This document shows positions 1-4,806 of a stretch of 7,682 bases of DNA, piece after piece. The notes under the pieces are model-generated. The model did no database searches, was not told the origin of the DNA, and worked only from the letters and a program-made list of their open reading frames with translations. A program made the translations under genes and the position numbers. Position 1 is the first letter of the stretch; each line of letters opens with the position of its first letter. This DNA is from JANNYA01 sp043754435 (GTDB lineage Bacteria; Pseudomonadota; Gammaproteobacteria; Xanthomonadales; SZUA-5): the NCBI GenBank assembly GCA_043754435.1, contig JAYUUS010000281.1:1-7682 (forward strand), read 5' to 3'.

Positions 1-602
1 TTGTAGTTATGATCGGCTATGGTGCCATTCCAACCTCGGTATTTGGCTATTAGTGCGGGATGCTGCCAGGCGTAGCCGGTATCTTCACCAGCGATCACCA
101 CACCCGCACCTTTGATGCCCAAAGCCCAAAGCTGCGTTGCACCGGTCAAAACTTGCCCCGGCGTTGCCGCGCGAATAGCGCTTGGGTTCACGAGTTCAGT
201 TTGGGCGGCACCAAATTCAATAATCGGCGTTTTAAAGTGCAATAACGTATTGGCCTTGATCGCGCTGACTTGCGGATCACGCGCGATACTTTGCAATTTT
301 TCTGAGCCACCGGTAACCAGCAGCGCATTCACCAGCCAAAATCGCTCAGCGGATTCTAGGTTATGTGCGCGAGCAAATTGACTTAACATTTGATCTTGGG
401 CGTAAAGTGCGCCAAAAACGCGGGCGAGCCGCGCTTCTCCCGCCAAACCTGCGCGCACGGCGTTCGTATCAGGGGCATCTTTGAGCACCACTAAAAAAGT
501 CGCGGGTGCGGCTTGGTCTGGCCCGAATTGCGCTAAAACTTCTGGATCGATTGGGGCAGTGCTTGCGTTTGCAGCAAGTAAGAGGGCGGCTACGGTAAAC
601 AT
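1..602 (-). CDS. Subtilisin-family (S8) secreted serine protease, N-terminal part, runs off the left edge
   Basis: This is a partial gene; 200 N-terminal residues are visible. Residues about 162-186 read GIKGAGVVIAGEDTGY...HPAL, the classic subtilase block around the catalytic Asp (D174 here), followed by KYRGWNG and DHNY, as in the bacillopeptidase F-like branch. The catalytic His and Ser would lie beyond the window edge. Residues about 35-122 look like an inhibitor I9-type propeptide (TFLVVLKDAP near its start, VSAIKANTLL near its end), so the product is probably an exported, self-processing zymogen. The N-terminus has a short hydrophobic stretch (VAALLLAANA) ending in ANASTA, a plausible signal peptide that lacks the usual Lys/Arg. 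The ATG at 602 is the only possible start, because an in-frame TAA lies at 612-614. A GAGG sits rather far upstream, about 13 nt. It begins 5 bp after the stop of the YidB-like gene, so cotranscription is likely. The family call is firm; the substrate is unknown. Confidence 0.88.
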   Translation of the reverse strand, partial: MFTVAALLLAANASTAPIDPEVLAQFGPDQAAPATFLVVLKDAPDTNAVRAGLAGEARLARVFGALYAQDQMLSQFARAHNLESAERFWLVNALLVTGGSEKLQSIARDPQVSAIKANTLLHFKTPIIEFGAAQTELVNPSAIRAATPGQVLTGATQLWALGIKGAGVVIAGEDTGYAWQHPALIAKYRGWNGTIADHNY

Positions 603-607
603 AAGCG

Positions 608-1357
608 CTATTTATCCTCTGAATTTGCGGGTTGGGGCTCAGTGGTCGGTGCAGTAACCGGTTCCGTAGGCGGTGCAGTGACAGCTTCAGTGGTTGGTTG
701 GATCAAAGGCGCAGCAGAAATGGACGTGGGAGCTGGAGCTGTAGATGGCGAGGGTGTGTCTAGCGTATGCGAACACTGCTTGATAAAAAACAGTGGCGCA
801 ATCAATACCGGAATCAGCAAAAGCCAAAGTTTGGAGTTGCTGGAGCTCATGTGATCAGGCCCATGTTCCAAAGTATGCTGTGCAGCGTGCGCTGCAACCG
901 CTTCAGGCAGCACGGCGGTGCTGGCGAAATCAGCAAAATTACCCAAGTAGACTTTTGCGACCTCAGGCACGACCGATCCGCTAGGCAAGCGGCCATCTGG
1001 CGACAGTTTGTCGATCGCAGTCGGAATCAGTTGCCCCAGCGCAGTCGCAACGACGCTTGGAGCCAAATCCAAGCGCGACGCCATTTGCGCCAATACCTGT
1101 GGCCCAAGCACCATTTCTAACTGGGCGGTACTTAAGCTTTTATTTTCACCGTTGCCAAACCACGACGTGACCGCATCCCCTAAGCCTTTAGCGCGAAAAC
1201 GGTCAATGAAGCCAGAAAAACCGCCGCGTTTTTCATCAAACATCAAACTGAGCAGCATACCCAGCAAAGCGTTTGCCCCTGAAAGCGAGGCGCTACCATC
1301 GGCTTTACCGCCCAAATTCAGGCGCTTCGCAAGTTCTTTCAGCAATACATCAAACAT
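608..1357 (-). CDS. YidB/DUF937-family protein with a membrane anchor and Pro/Thr-rich tail
   Basis: The product has 249 residues. Residues about 1-125 match the YidB/DUF937 pattern: a helical N-terminus, then GLGDAVTSWFGNG, then LGPQVLAQMASRLDL, then ALGQLIPTAIDKLSPDGRLP. E. coli YidB is only about 130 residues and its biochemical role is not established. Here the domain is followed by one hydrophobic segment (residues 177-192, LWLLLIPVLIAPLFFI) and a low-complexity Pro/Thr/Ala tail with an 8-residue repeat. There is no signal peptide, so the likely topology is DUF937 domain in the cytoplasm and tail in the periplasm. The ATG at 1357 has AGGA 7 nt upstream. It is the first gene of a leftward pair with the S8 protease. 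Function is unknown; the family call rests on the motif pattern. Confidence 0.8.
   Translation of the reverse strand: MFDVLLKELAKRLNLGGKADGSASLSGANALLGMLLSLMFDEKRGGFSGFIDRFRAKGLGDAVTSWFGNGENKSLSTAQLEMVLGPQVLAQMASRLDLAPSVVATALGQLIPTAIDKLSPDGRLPSGSVVPEVAKVYLGNFADFASTAVLPEAVAAHAAQHTLEHGPDHMSSSNSKLWLLLIPVLIAPLFFIKQCSHTLDTPSPSTAPAPTSISAAPLIQPTTEAVTAPPTEPVTAPTTEPQPANSEDK
620..691 (-). repeat. Three tandem 24-bp units coding an 8-residue Thr/Pro repeat
   Basis: In the tail of the YidB-like protein, residues 223-246 read TEAVTAPP, TEPVTAPT, TEPQPANS; the third unit is degenerate. In the DNA the 9-mer CGGTGCAGT occurs at 647-655 and again at 671-679, a 24-bp period. The period is a multiple of 3, so changes in unit number would only lengthen or shorten the tail. 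Confidence 0.7.
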
Positions 1358-1386
1358 GCCAATTTCCTACTATATATAGAGTGATT

Positions 1387-1400
1387 ACTAATATTTTAGT
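1387..1400. promoter_or_regulatory. AT-rich inverted repeat in the divergent yidB-like/rplU intergenic region
   Basis: ACTAA (1387-1391) and TTAGT (1396-1400) form a perfect 5-bp inverted repeat around TATT. It lies 30 bp upstream of the YidB-like start codon, next to a TATATATA run at 1371-1378. It may be an operator or part of the leftward promoter. I could not find a convincing -35/-10 pair for the leftward gene, so this stays tentative. Confidence 0.25.
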
Positions 1401-1522
1401 GACGCAATTCTGCTGTGTCGTTGATCGCAAGATATTGTTACTGTCTCGCGCATCTCAAGACTACTAACATGAATGCCCCCTGGCAATATGAGCGGTTTTA
1501 GACGGCGCACGATAATAGCGCC

Positions 1523-1552
1523 TTGACCGAGCAAGTACAGCGCGATTATGCT
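1523..1552 (+). promoter_or_regulatory. Sigma70-type promoter for rplU-rpmA
   Basis: TTGACC at 1523-1528 is followed after 18 bp by TATGCT at 1547-1552. The predicted transcription start, near 1559, gives an rplU leader of about 30 nt. The promoter covers an in-frame ATG at 1548, which argues that this ATG is not used and supports the start at 1590. Confidence 0.65.
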
Positions 1553-1577
1553 CCCGCTTCTTTGTTGTACGCATGTC

Positions 1578-1582
1578 AAGGA
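1578..1582 (+). promoter_or_regulatory. Ribosome binding site that fixes the rplU start
   Basis: AAGGA ends 7 nt before the ATG at 1590. The alternative upstream ATG at 1548 has no comparable site and would add 14 residues not found in L21 proteins. Confidence 0.7.
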
Positions 1583-1589
1583 TCGGACA

Positions 1590-1901
1590 ATGTACGCAGT
1601 ATTCCAAACCGGTGGTAAACAGTATCGAGCCAAGCAAGGCGACGTGCTGAAAATTGAAAAACTCGAACTTGATGCAGGTTCCGATGTAGCGTTTGATCAT
1701 GTGATGATGTTGGGCGAAGGCGACGACGTTCAAATCGGTACGCCGACTGTCGCGGGTGCCGTGGTGAACGGCAAGGTCTTGAGTCAAGGTCGCGCTGACA
1801 AAGTGCACATTGTCAAATTCCGTCGCCGCAAGCACTTTCGCAAGCAGCAAGGTCATCGCCAATATTACACAGAAGTCGAAATCACCGCGATCAGCGCGTA
1901 A
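1590..1901 (+). CDS. rplU: 50S ribosomal protein L21
   Basis: With the start at 1590 the product is 103 residues, the same length as E. coli L21. It begins MYAVFQTGGKQYRAKQGD, the diagnostic L21 N-terminus, and carries the basic segment KVHIVKFRRRKHFRKQQGHRQ near residues 72-92 that binds 23S rRNA. L21 is an early-assembling protein of the large subunit. rpmA follows after 28 bp, so the two are cotranscribed from the promoter at 1523-1552. The longer reading from 1548 is rejected because that ATG lies inside the promoter. Confidence 0.98.
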   Translation: MYAVFQTGGKQYRAKQGDVLKIEKLELDAGSDVAFDHVMMLGEGDDVQIGTPTVAGAVVNGKVLSQGRADKVHIVKFRRRKHFRKQQGHRQYYTEVEITAISA

Positions 1902-1929
1902 TTTCTAAATAATTAGCAGGAGCTAAGTC

Positions 1930-2187
1930 ATGGCACACAAGAAGGCAGGCGGTTCAACCCGCAACGGTCGCGATTCAAACCCAAAATATCTCGGCGTAAA
2001 AATGTATGGCGGTCAAGCGATTGAACCCGGCAACATTATTGTGCGTCAGCGCGGCACCAAGTTTCACCCTGGCACAGGCGTTGGCTTAGGCCGCGACCAC
2101 ACCTTGTTTGCATTGACCGCTGGCGTCGTTAAGTTTCACAAGGGCGGCCCGGTCATGCGTAGTTATGTCAGCGTTGTTGCTGCGTAA
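1930..2187 (+). CDS. rpmA: 50S ribosomal protein L27
   Basis: The product has 85 residues, the normal L27 length. It starts MAHKKAGGSTRNGRDSNPKYLGVK, the conserved flexible N-terminus that reaches towards the peptidyl transferase centre and contacts the P-site tRNA. The core GTKFHPGTGVGLGRDHTLFA follows at about residues 48-67. There is no Firmicutes-type cleavable N-terminal extension. AGGAG at 1918-1922 is 7 nt before the ATG. It is the last gene of the rplU transcript, because an intrinsic terminator follows 28 bp downstream. In most Proteobacteria obgE comes next; here it does not. Confidence 0.98.
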   Translation: MAHKKAGGSTRNGRDSNPKYLGVKMYGGQAIEPGNIIVRQRGTKFHPGTGVGLGRDHTLFALTAGVVKFHKGGPVMRSYVSVVAA

Positions 2188-2215
2188 TTGTTAGTCAAAA
2201 ACTAAGCTGTAATTT

Positions 2216-2240
2216 AAACCTCGCGAAATGCGGGGTTTTT
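2216..2240 (+). terminator. Rho-independent terminator of rplU-rpmA
   Basis: A 9-bp stem (2216-2224 with 2230-2238, one G-U pair) encloses the loop GAAAT. The 3' arm runs into five T residues at 2236-2240. It sits 28 bp after the rpmA stop and separates the ribosomal genes from folE. Confidence 0.88.
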
Positions 2241-2278
2241 AGTTTAAGCAGTGCGATTCGCGAAAAGTGGATGTTTTG

Positions 2279-2291
2279 TTGTACGCTACAA
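2279..2291. promoter_or_regulatory. Inverted repeat TTGTA-CGC-TACAA upstream of folE, possible operator
   Basis: This is a perfect 5-bp inverted repeat with a 3-bp spacer, 110 bp before the folE start. TGTA/TACA half-sites resemble those bound by MerR-type, B12-dependent light regulators (LitR/CarH), but the spacing differs from the long-spacer sites I recall. I call it only a candidate operator. A weak -35-like TTGTAC starts at 2279. Confidence 0.3.
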
Positions 2292-2339
2292 GTGTGAAGT
2301 TTTACATCATCGAAATGATTACTCGCAGCTGTTTCACAC
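2292..2339 (+). promoter_or_regulatory. Nested inverted repeats upstream of folE, possible structured leader
   Basis: GTGTGAA at 2292-2298 is complementary to TTCACAC at 2333-2339. Between them is a perfect small hairpin, ATCAT (2306-2310), loop CGAA, ATGAT (2315-2319). If transcription starts upstream, this could fold as an RNA element; if not, it may be a DNA operator. No known riboswitch consensus was recognised. The rest of 2241-2401 shows only a weak promoter-like pair, TTGCAT at 2357 and TCAATA at 2381 with 18 bp between. Confidence 0.3.
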
Positions 2340-2401
2340 GCACTCAACCTCCACCCTTGCATTGTCGTAATGAGCAACCTTCAATAAGTGCATACTGACT
2401 A

Positions 2402-3160
2402 ATGCCTAAAAAACCCATAAATACACTGTTGCAACCCCCCGATTTGGCCGAAGCAGATAGTCAAACGACTGCAAATTCAAAACTATCTGTTTCCGAACGC
2501 ATTCGCGAGCGCATCAAGCTTGCCAAGAAGCGGTTTAACGCGAATGACAATATTGCCGAGTTTGTTGAAGAGGGCGAACTGGCAGAATTACTCGAAGAAG
2601 TAGCCGGCAAGATGGGCAGCGTGCTGAACGCGCTGGTCATTGATACCGAAACTGATCACAACACCCGTGATACCGGTCGGCGCGTCGCGAAGATGTACTT
2701 GAACGAAATTTTTCGCGGCCGCTACGTCCCTGCCCCGCCCGTAACCGAGTTCCCGAACGTTGAGCACTTAAATGAGCTGATGATCGTCGGCCCAATTACC
2801 GTGCGCAGCGCCTGTTCGCACCATTTGTGCCCAATTTTGGGGCGTGTTTGGGTCGGCGTGATGCCGAACGAACACTCCAATTTGATCGGCCTGTCAAAAT
2901 ATGCGCGCTTGACCGAATGGATAATGAGCCGGCCGCAAATTCAAGAAGAGGCTGTTACCCAGCTTTCCAGCTTGCTCAACGACATGATGCAGCCCGATGG
3001 CTTGGCGATTGTTATGGAAGCGGATCATTTTTGTATGCACTGGCGCGGAGTTAAAGATAGCGACTCAAAAATGGTCAACAGCGTGATGCGCGGCTCGTTT
3101 TTGAAAGACGCCAATTTACGCCGCGAGTTTTTATCCCTTTTACCCAATTACAAGAAATAA
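2402..3160 (+). CDS. folE: GTP cyclohydrolase I, long divergent form
   Basis: The 252-residue product converts GTP to 7,8-dihydroneopterin triphosphate, the entry step to folate and other pterins. By alignment to E. coli FolE from memory, the zinc ligands are C138, H141 and C211. Catalytic His residues are H140 and H209. Ser165/Lys166/Arg169 lie in LIGLSKYARL, the GTP-anchoring Gln181-Glu182 in PQIQEE, and the triphosphate contact R215 in CMHWRGV. The usual CEHH motif is CSHH here (Ser139), and the usual TP of the TPxRVAKMY block is TG. It is about 30 residues longer than E. coli FolE, owing to a charged N-terminal extension. An in-frame TGA at 2396 makes the ATG at 2402 the first possible start, with no clear Shine-Dalgarno. 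It is probably cotranscribed with the BLUF gene 13 bp downstream. The fold is certain; this may be a second, specialised folE. Confidence 0.93.
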   Translation: MPKKPINTLLQPPDLAEADSQTTANSKLSVSERIRERIKLAKKRFNANDNIAEFVEEGELAELLEEVAGKMGSVLNALVIDTETDHNTRDTGRRVAKMYLNEIFRGRYVPAPPVTEFPNVEHLNELMIVGPITVRSACSHHLCPILGRVWVGVMPNEHSNLIGLSKYARLTEWIMSRPQIQEEAVTQLSSLLNDMMQPDGLAIVMEADHFCMHWRGVKDSDSKMVNSVMRGSFLKDANLRREFLSLLPNYKK

Positions 3161-3173
3161 GGCACAGATCGTT

Positions 3174-3599
3174 ATGATGATTCGTTTGCTCTATGCCAGT
3201 CACGCAGCACAACCGTTAACGCCCGCGCTGATGGAAGGAATTCTGGCCAGTTCGCGCAAAAACAATACCGCGCGCGGTATTACCGGGATTTTATGCCACA
3301 GCGGCGACTATTTTTTACAGGTGCTTGAAGGCGGACGCGGGCCGGTCAATGCACTTTACAACGTCATTGCACAAGATTCGCGCCACGACCAAGTTACGAT
3401 TTTGCACTATGAAGAAGTCACCGAGCGGCGTTTCGCTGGTTGGACGATGGGTCAGGTCAATCTGGGCAAAGTCAATCAGTCCCTCGTGCTCAAATACTCT
3501 GAGCGCGCCGTCATTGATCCTTTCTCAGTTTCCGGTAAAGTTTCCATGGCGCTGCTCGATGAACTGATCGCCACCGCTTCAATTGGCTGTAAATCTTAA
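3174..3599 (+). CDS. Short BLUF-domain blue-light sensor protein
   Basis: The product has 141 residues. Residues 3-95 form a BLUF domain that binds FAD and senses blue light. Key positions match AppA in spacing: Y7 (AppA Y21), N31 (N45), Q49 (Q63) in GDYFLQVLEG, W90 (W104) and M92 (M106) in FAGWTMG. The photochemical Tyr-Gln-Met network is therefore intact. The remaining roughly 45 residues are a C-terminal cap of the kind seen in stand-alone PixD-like proteins; there is no GGDEF, EAL or other output domain, so it should signal through a partner protein. TAAGG at 3158-3162 overlaps the folE stop codon and serves as the ribosome binding site, which implies translational coupling to folE. An ATG at 3177 is an equally possible start, one residue shorter. 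Confidence 0.94.
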   Translation: MMIRLLYASHAAQPLTPALMEGILASSRKNNTARGITGILCHSGDYFLQVLEGGRGPVNALYNVIAQDSRHDQVTILHYEEVTERRFAGWTMGQVNLGKVNQSLVLKYSERAVIDPFSVSGKVSMALLDELIATASIGCKS

Positions 3600-3612
3600 G
3601 TGTCTGATTAAA

Positions 3613-3645
3613 GCATCGGGCTTGACCCAGTACCGGTGCGTTTTT
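3613..3645 (+). terminator. Likely Rho-independent terminator of folE-BLUF
   Basis: GCATCGG (3613-3619) pairs with CCGGTGC (3633-3639), 7 bp with one G-U, around a 13-nt loop. A G and five T residues follow (3641-3645). It lies 13 bp after the BLUF stop. The long loop makes it weaker than the rpmA terminator. Confidence 0.55.
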
Positions 3646-3702
3646 GTGGAATTTGATTAAGGGATTGCATAGAGGCGGTGCCGACGCGCATAGATATTCC
3701 TT

Positions 3703-3727
3703 GGGTTTTGGGTGTGGGTGTTAGGGG
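3703..3727 (+). other. Canonical G-quadruplex motif upstream of purC
   Basis: Four G-runs (3703-3705, 3710-3712, 3716-3718, 3724-3727) are separated by loops of 4, 3 and 5 bases, fitting the standard G3+N1-7 rule. The G-rich strand is the coding strand of purC. It lies in the noncoding stretch 3646-3912, between a terminator and the purC promoters. Confidence 0.6.
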
Positions 3728-3731
3728 TTTT

Positions 3732-3749
3732 GAGGCCTTCAGATGCCTC
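3732..3749. repeat. Small inverted repeat GAGGC / GCCTC
   Basis: A 5-bp stem (3732-3736 with 3745-3749) encloses an 8-base loop, directly after the G-quadruplex motif. No T-run follows on the plus strand, so it is not a terminator in that direction. Role unknown. Confidence 0.3.
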
Positions 3750-3791
3750 TAAGCTATAAGTCGTAATTTCTAGCAAAACTCATTCACCTTT

Positions 3792-3820
3792 TTGCAAAAA
3801 TAATTTGGTCCGCTTATAAA
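3792..3820 (+). promoter_or_regulatory. Candidate sigma70 promoter P1 for purC-ispG
   Basis: TTGCAA (3792-3797), a 17-bp spacer and TATAAA (3815-3820) make the best consensus match upstream of purC. Transcription would start near 3827 and give a leader of about 85 nt. Confidence 0.55.
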
Positions 3821-3853
3821 TGTGCGCCAATTTCGGGTAAGCGCTGCTGACAG

Positions 3854-3884
3854 TTGTGTTACTAAAGCCGCGAGCCGCTAGAAT
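3854..3884 (+). promoter_or_regulatory. Candidate sigma70 promoter P2 for purC-ispG
   Basis: TTGTGT (3854-3859), a 19-bp spacer and TAGAAT (3879-3884). The -10 is good, the -35 and spacing poor. If used, the transcript begins near 3891 and excludes the GTG at 3856 as a purC start. Confidence 0.35.
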
Positions 3885-3912
3885 CGCAGCGCCCACTCAA
3901 AATTGCCCTGAT

Positions 3913-4806
3913 ATGTCAGCCACCCTGCTTAGCTCCGACCTTCCCTTCCCCCTGCTGCATCGTGGCAAAGTCCGGGACGTTTACGCCCTGGGCAATGACG
4001 AACTGTTGATTGTGGCAACGGATCGCCTGAGCGCATTTGATGTCGTGCTGCCCGATCCTATTCCCGGCAAAGGCGCGCTTTTGACTCAGCTTTCTAATTT
4101 TTGGTTCGCCAGGACCGCACACCTCTGTGCCAATCACTTGCGCAAGGGCGGTCTGCCAGAAGGCGTTGACGCCAGTGTTTACGGCCAGCGCAGCGTGCGT
4201 TGCAAGCGTTTACGCGCGCTACCCGTCGAGGCAATTGCACGCGGCTATTTGGTGGGTTCGGGCTTTAAGGAATATCAAGTGAAAGGGTTTGTTTGCGGCA
4301 TACCGTTGCCCAGCGGCATGGCATTAGCGCAGCAGCTTGCCGCCCCGATATTTACGCCTTCAACCAAGGCAGCGGTGGGCGATCACGATGAAAATGTAAC
4401 TTTCGATGCGGTAGTGGCGTTAATCGGCGCGAATTTGGCCGAGCAAGTACGCGCTGCGACTTTGGCCATTTATCAGTTTGCGGCGCAATACGCCGCCGAA
4501 CGTGGTGTGATTATTGCGGACACAAAGCTAGAATTTGGCCTTGACGAGGCCGATAATCTAATCGTCATGGATGAAATGCTGACGCCAGATTCTTCGCGTT
4601 TTTGGCCTGCCGACGAATATGTGTTGGGCAAAAACCCACCCAGTTTCGACAAACAGTTCGCACGCGATTATTTAGAGGCGATCCACTGGAACAAAGCGCC
4701 ACCCGCGCCGAACCTGCCGCAGTCGGTGATCGAAGGCACGGTATTGCGCTACCGCCAAGCTTTTGAGCGCTTGACCGGACATAGCTTGACCGGAAATAAT
4801 TTGTGA
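3913..4806 (+). CDS. purC: Phosphoribosylaminoimidazole-succinocarboxamide synthase (SAICAR synthetase)
   Basis: The enzyme joins CAIR and aspartate with ATP hydrolysis in de novo purine synthesis. With the start at 3913 it has 297 residues and belongs to the longer form seen in Neisseria and yeast, rather than the roughly 237-residue E. coli form. Visible motifs are the nucleotide-binding GKVRDVY (18-24), TDRLSAFDVVL (37-47), PVEAIARGYLVGSG (104-117), TKAAVGDHDEN (151-161), IADTKLEFGLD (201-211) and MDEMLTPDSSRFWP (219-232). The open frame extends to a GTG at 3856, but those 19 residues have no family counterpart and overlap promoter P2, so the ATG at 3913 is preferred; neither start has a strong Shine-Dalgarno. 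Its last bases overlap ispG by 4 bp (GTGA). The very C-terminus carries a short duplication. Confidence 0.96.
   Translation: MSATLLSSDLPFPLLHRGKVRDVYALGNDELLIVATDRLSAFDVVLPDPIPGKGALLTQLSNFWFARTAHLCANHLRKGGLPEGVDASVYGQRSVRCKRLRALPVEAIARGYLVGSGFKEYQVKGFVCGIPLPSGMALAQQLAAPIFTPSTKAAVGDHDENVTFDAVVALIGANLAEQVRAATLAIYQFAAQYAAERGVIIADTKLEFGLDEADNLIVMDEMLTPDSSRFWPADEYVLGKNPPSFDKQFARDYLEAIHWNKAPPAPNLPQSVIEGTVLRYRQAFERLTGHSLTGNNL
4769..4794 (+). repeat. Two copies of GCTTGACCGGA at the purC 3' end, 15-bp period
   Basis: Identical 11-mers at 4769-4779 and 4784-4794 encode the in-frame duplication RLTGH-SLTGN at the PurC C-terminus. It looks like a small tandem duplication with later drift. The copies also contain TTGACC, but no matching -10 follows. 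Confidence 0.6.

Noticed and set aside
1464..1862. Open frame of 132 codons on the minus strand over rplU
   Set aside because: It covers the rplU promoter and gene, where L21 is certain, and shows no family resemblance.
1561..2286. The 12-mer TTTGTTGTACGC occurs both in the rplU leader (1561) and upstream of folE (2275)
   Set aside because: One or two exact 12-base matches are expected by chance in a window this long, so shared regulation is not supported by this alone.
3734..3749. Sequence resembling a Neisseriaceae DNA uptake sequence (reverse strand AGGCATCTGAA)
   Set aside because: It matches ATGCCGTCTGAA at only about 8 of 12 positions when aligned without gaps, and I saw no second copy in the window. 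It is better described as the GAGGC/GCCTC hairpin.
3856..3912. A 19-residue N-terminal extension of PurC from a GTG
   Set aside because: No family counterpart, no Shine-Dalgarno, and it overlaps a candidate promoter.
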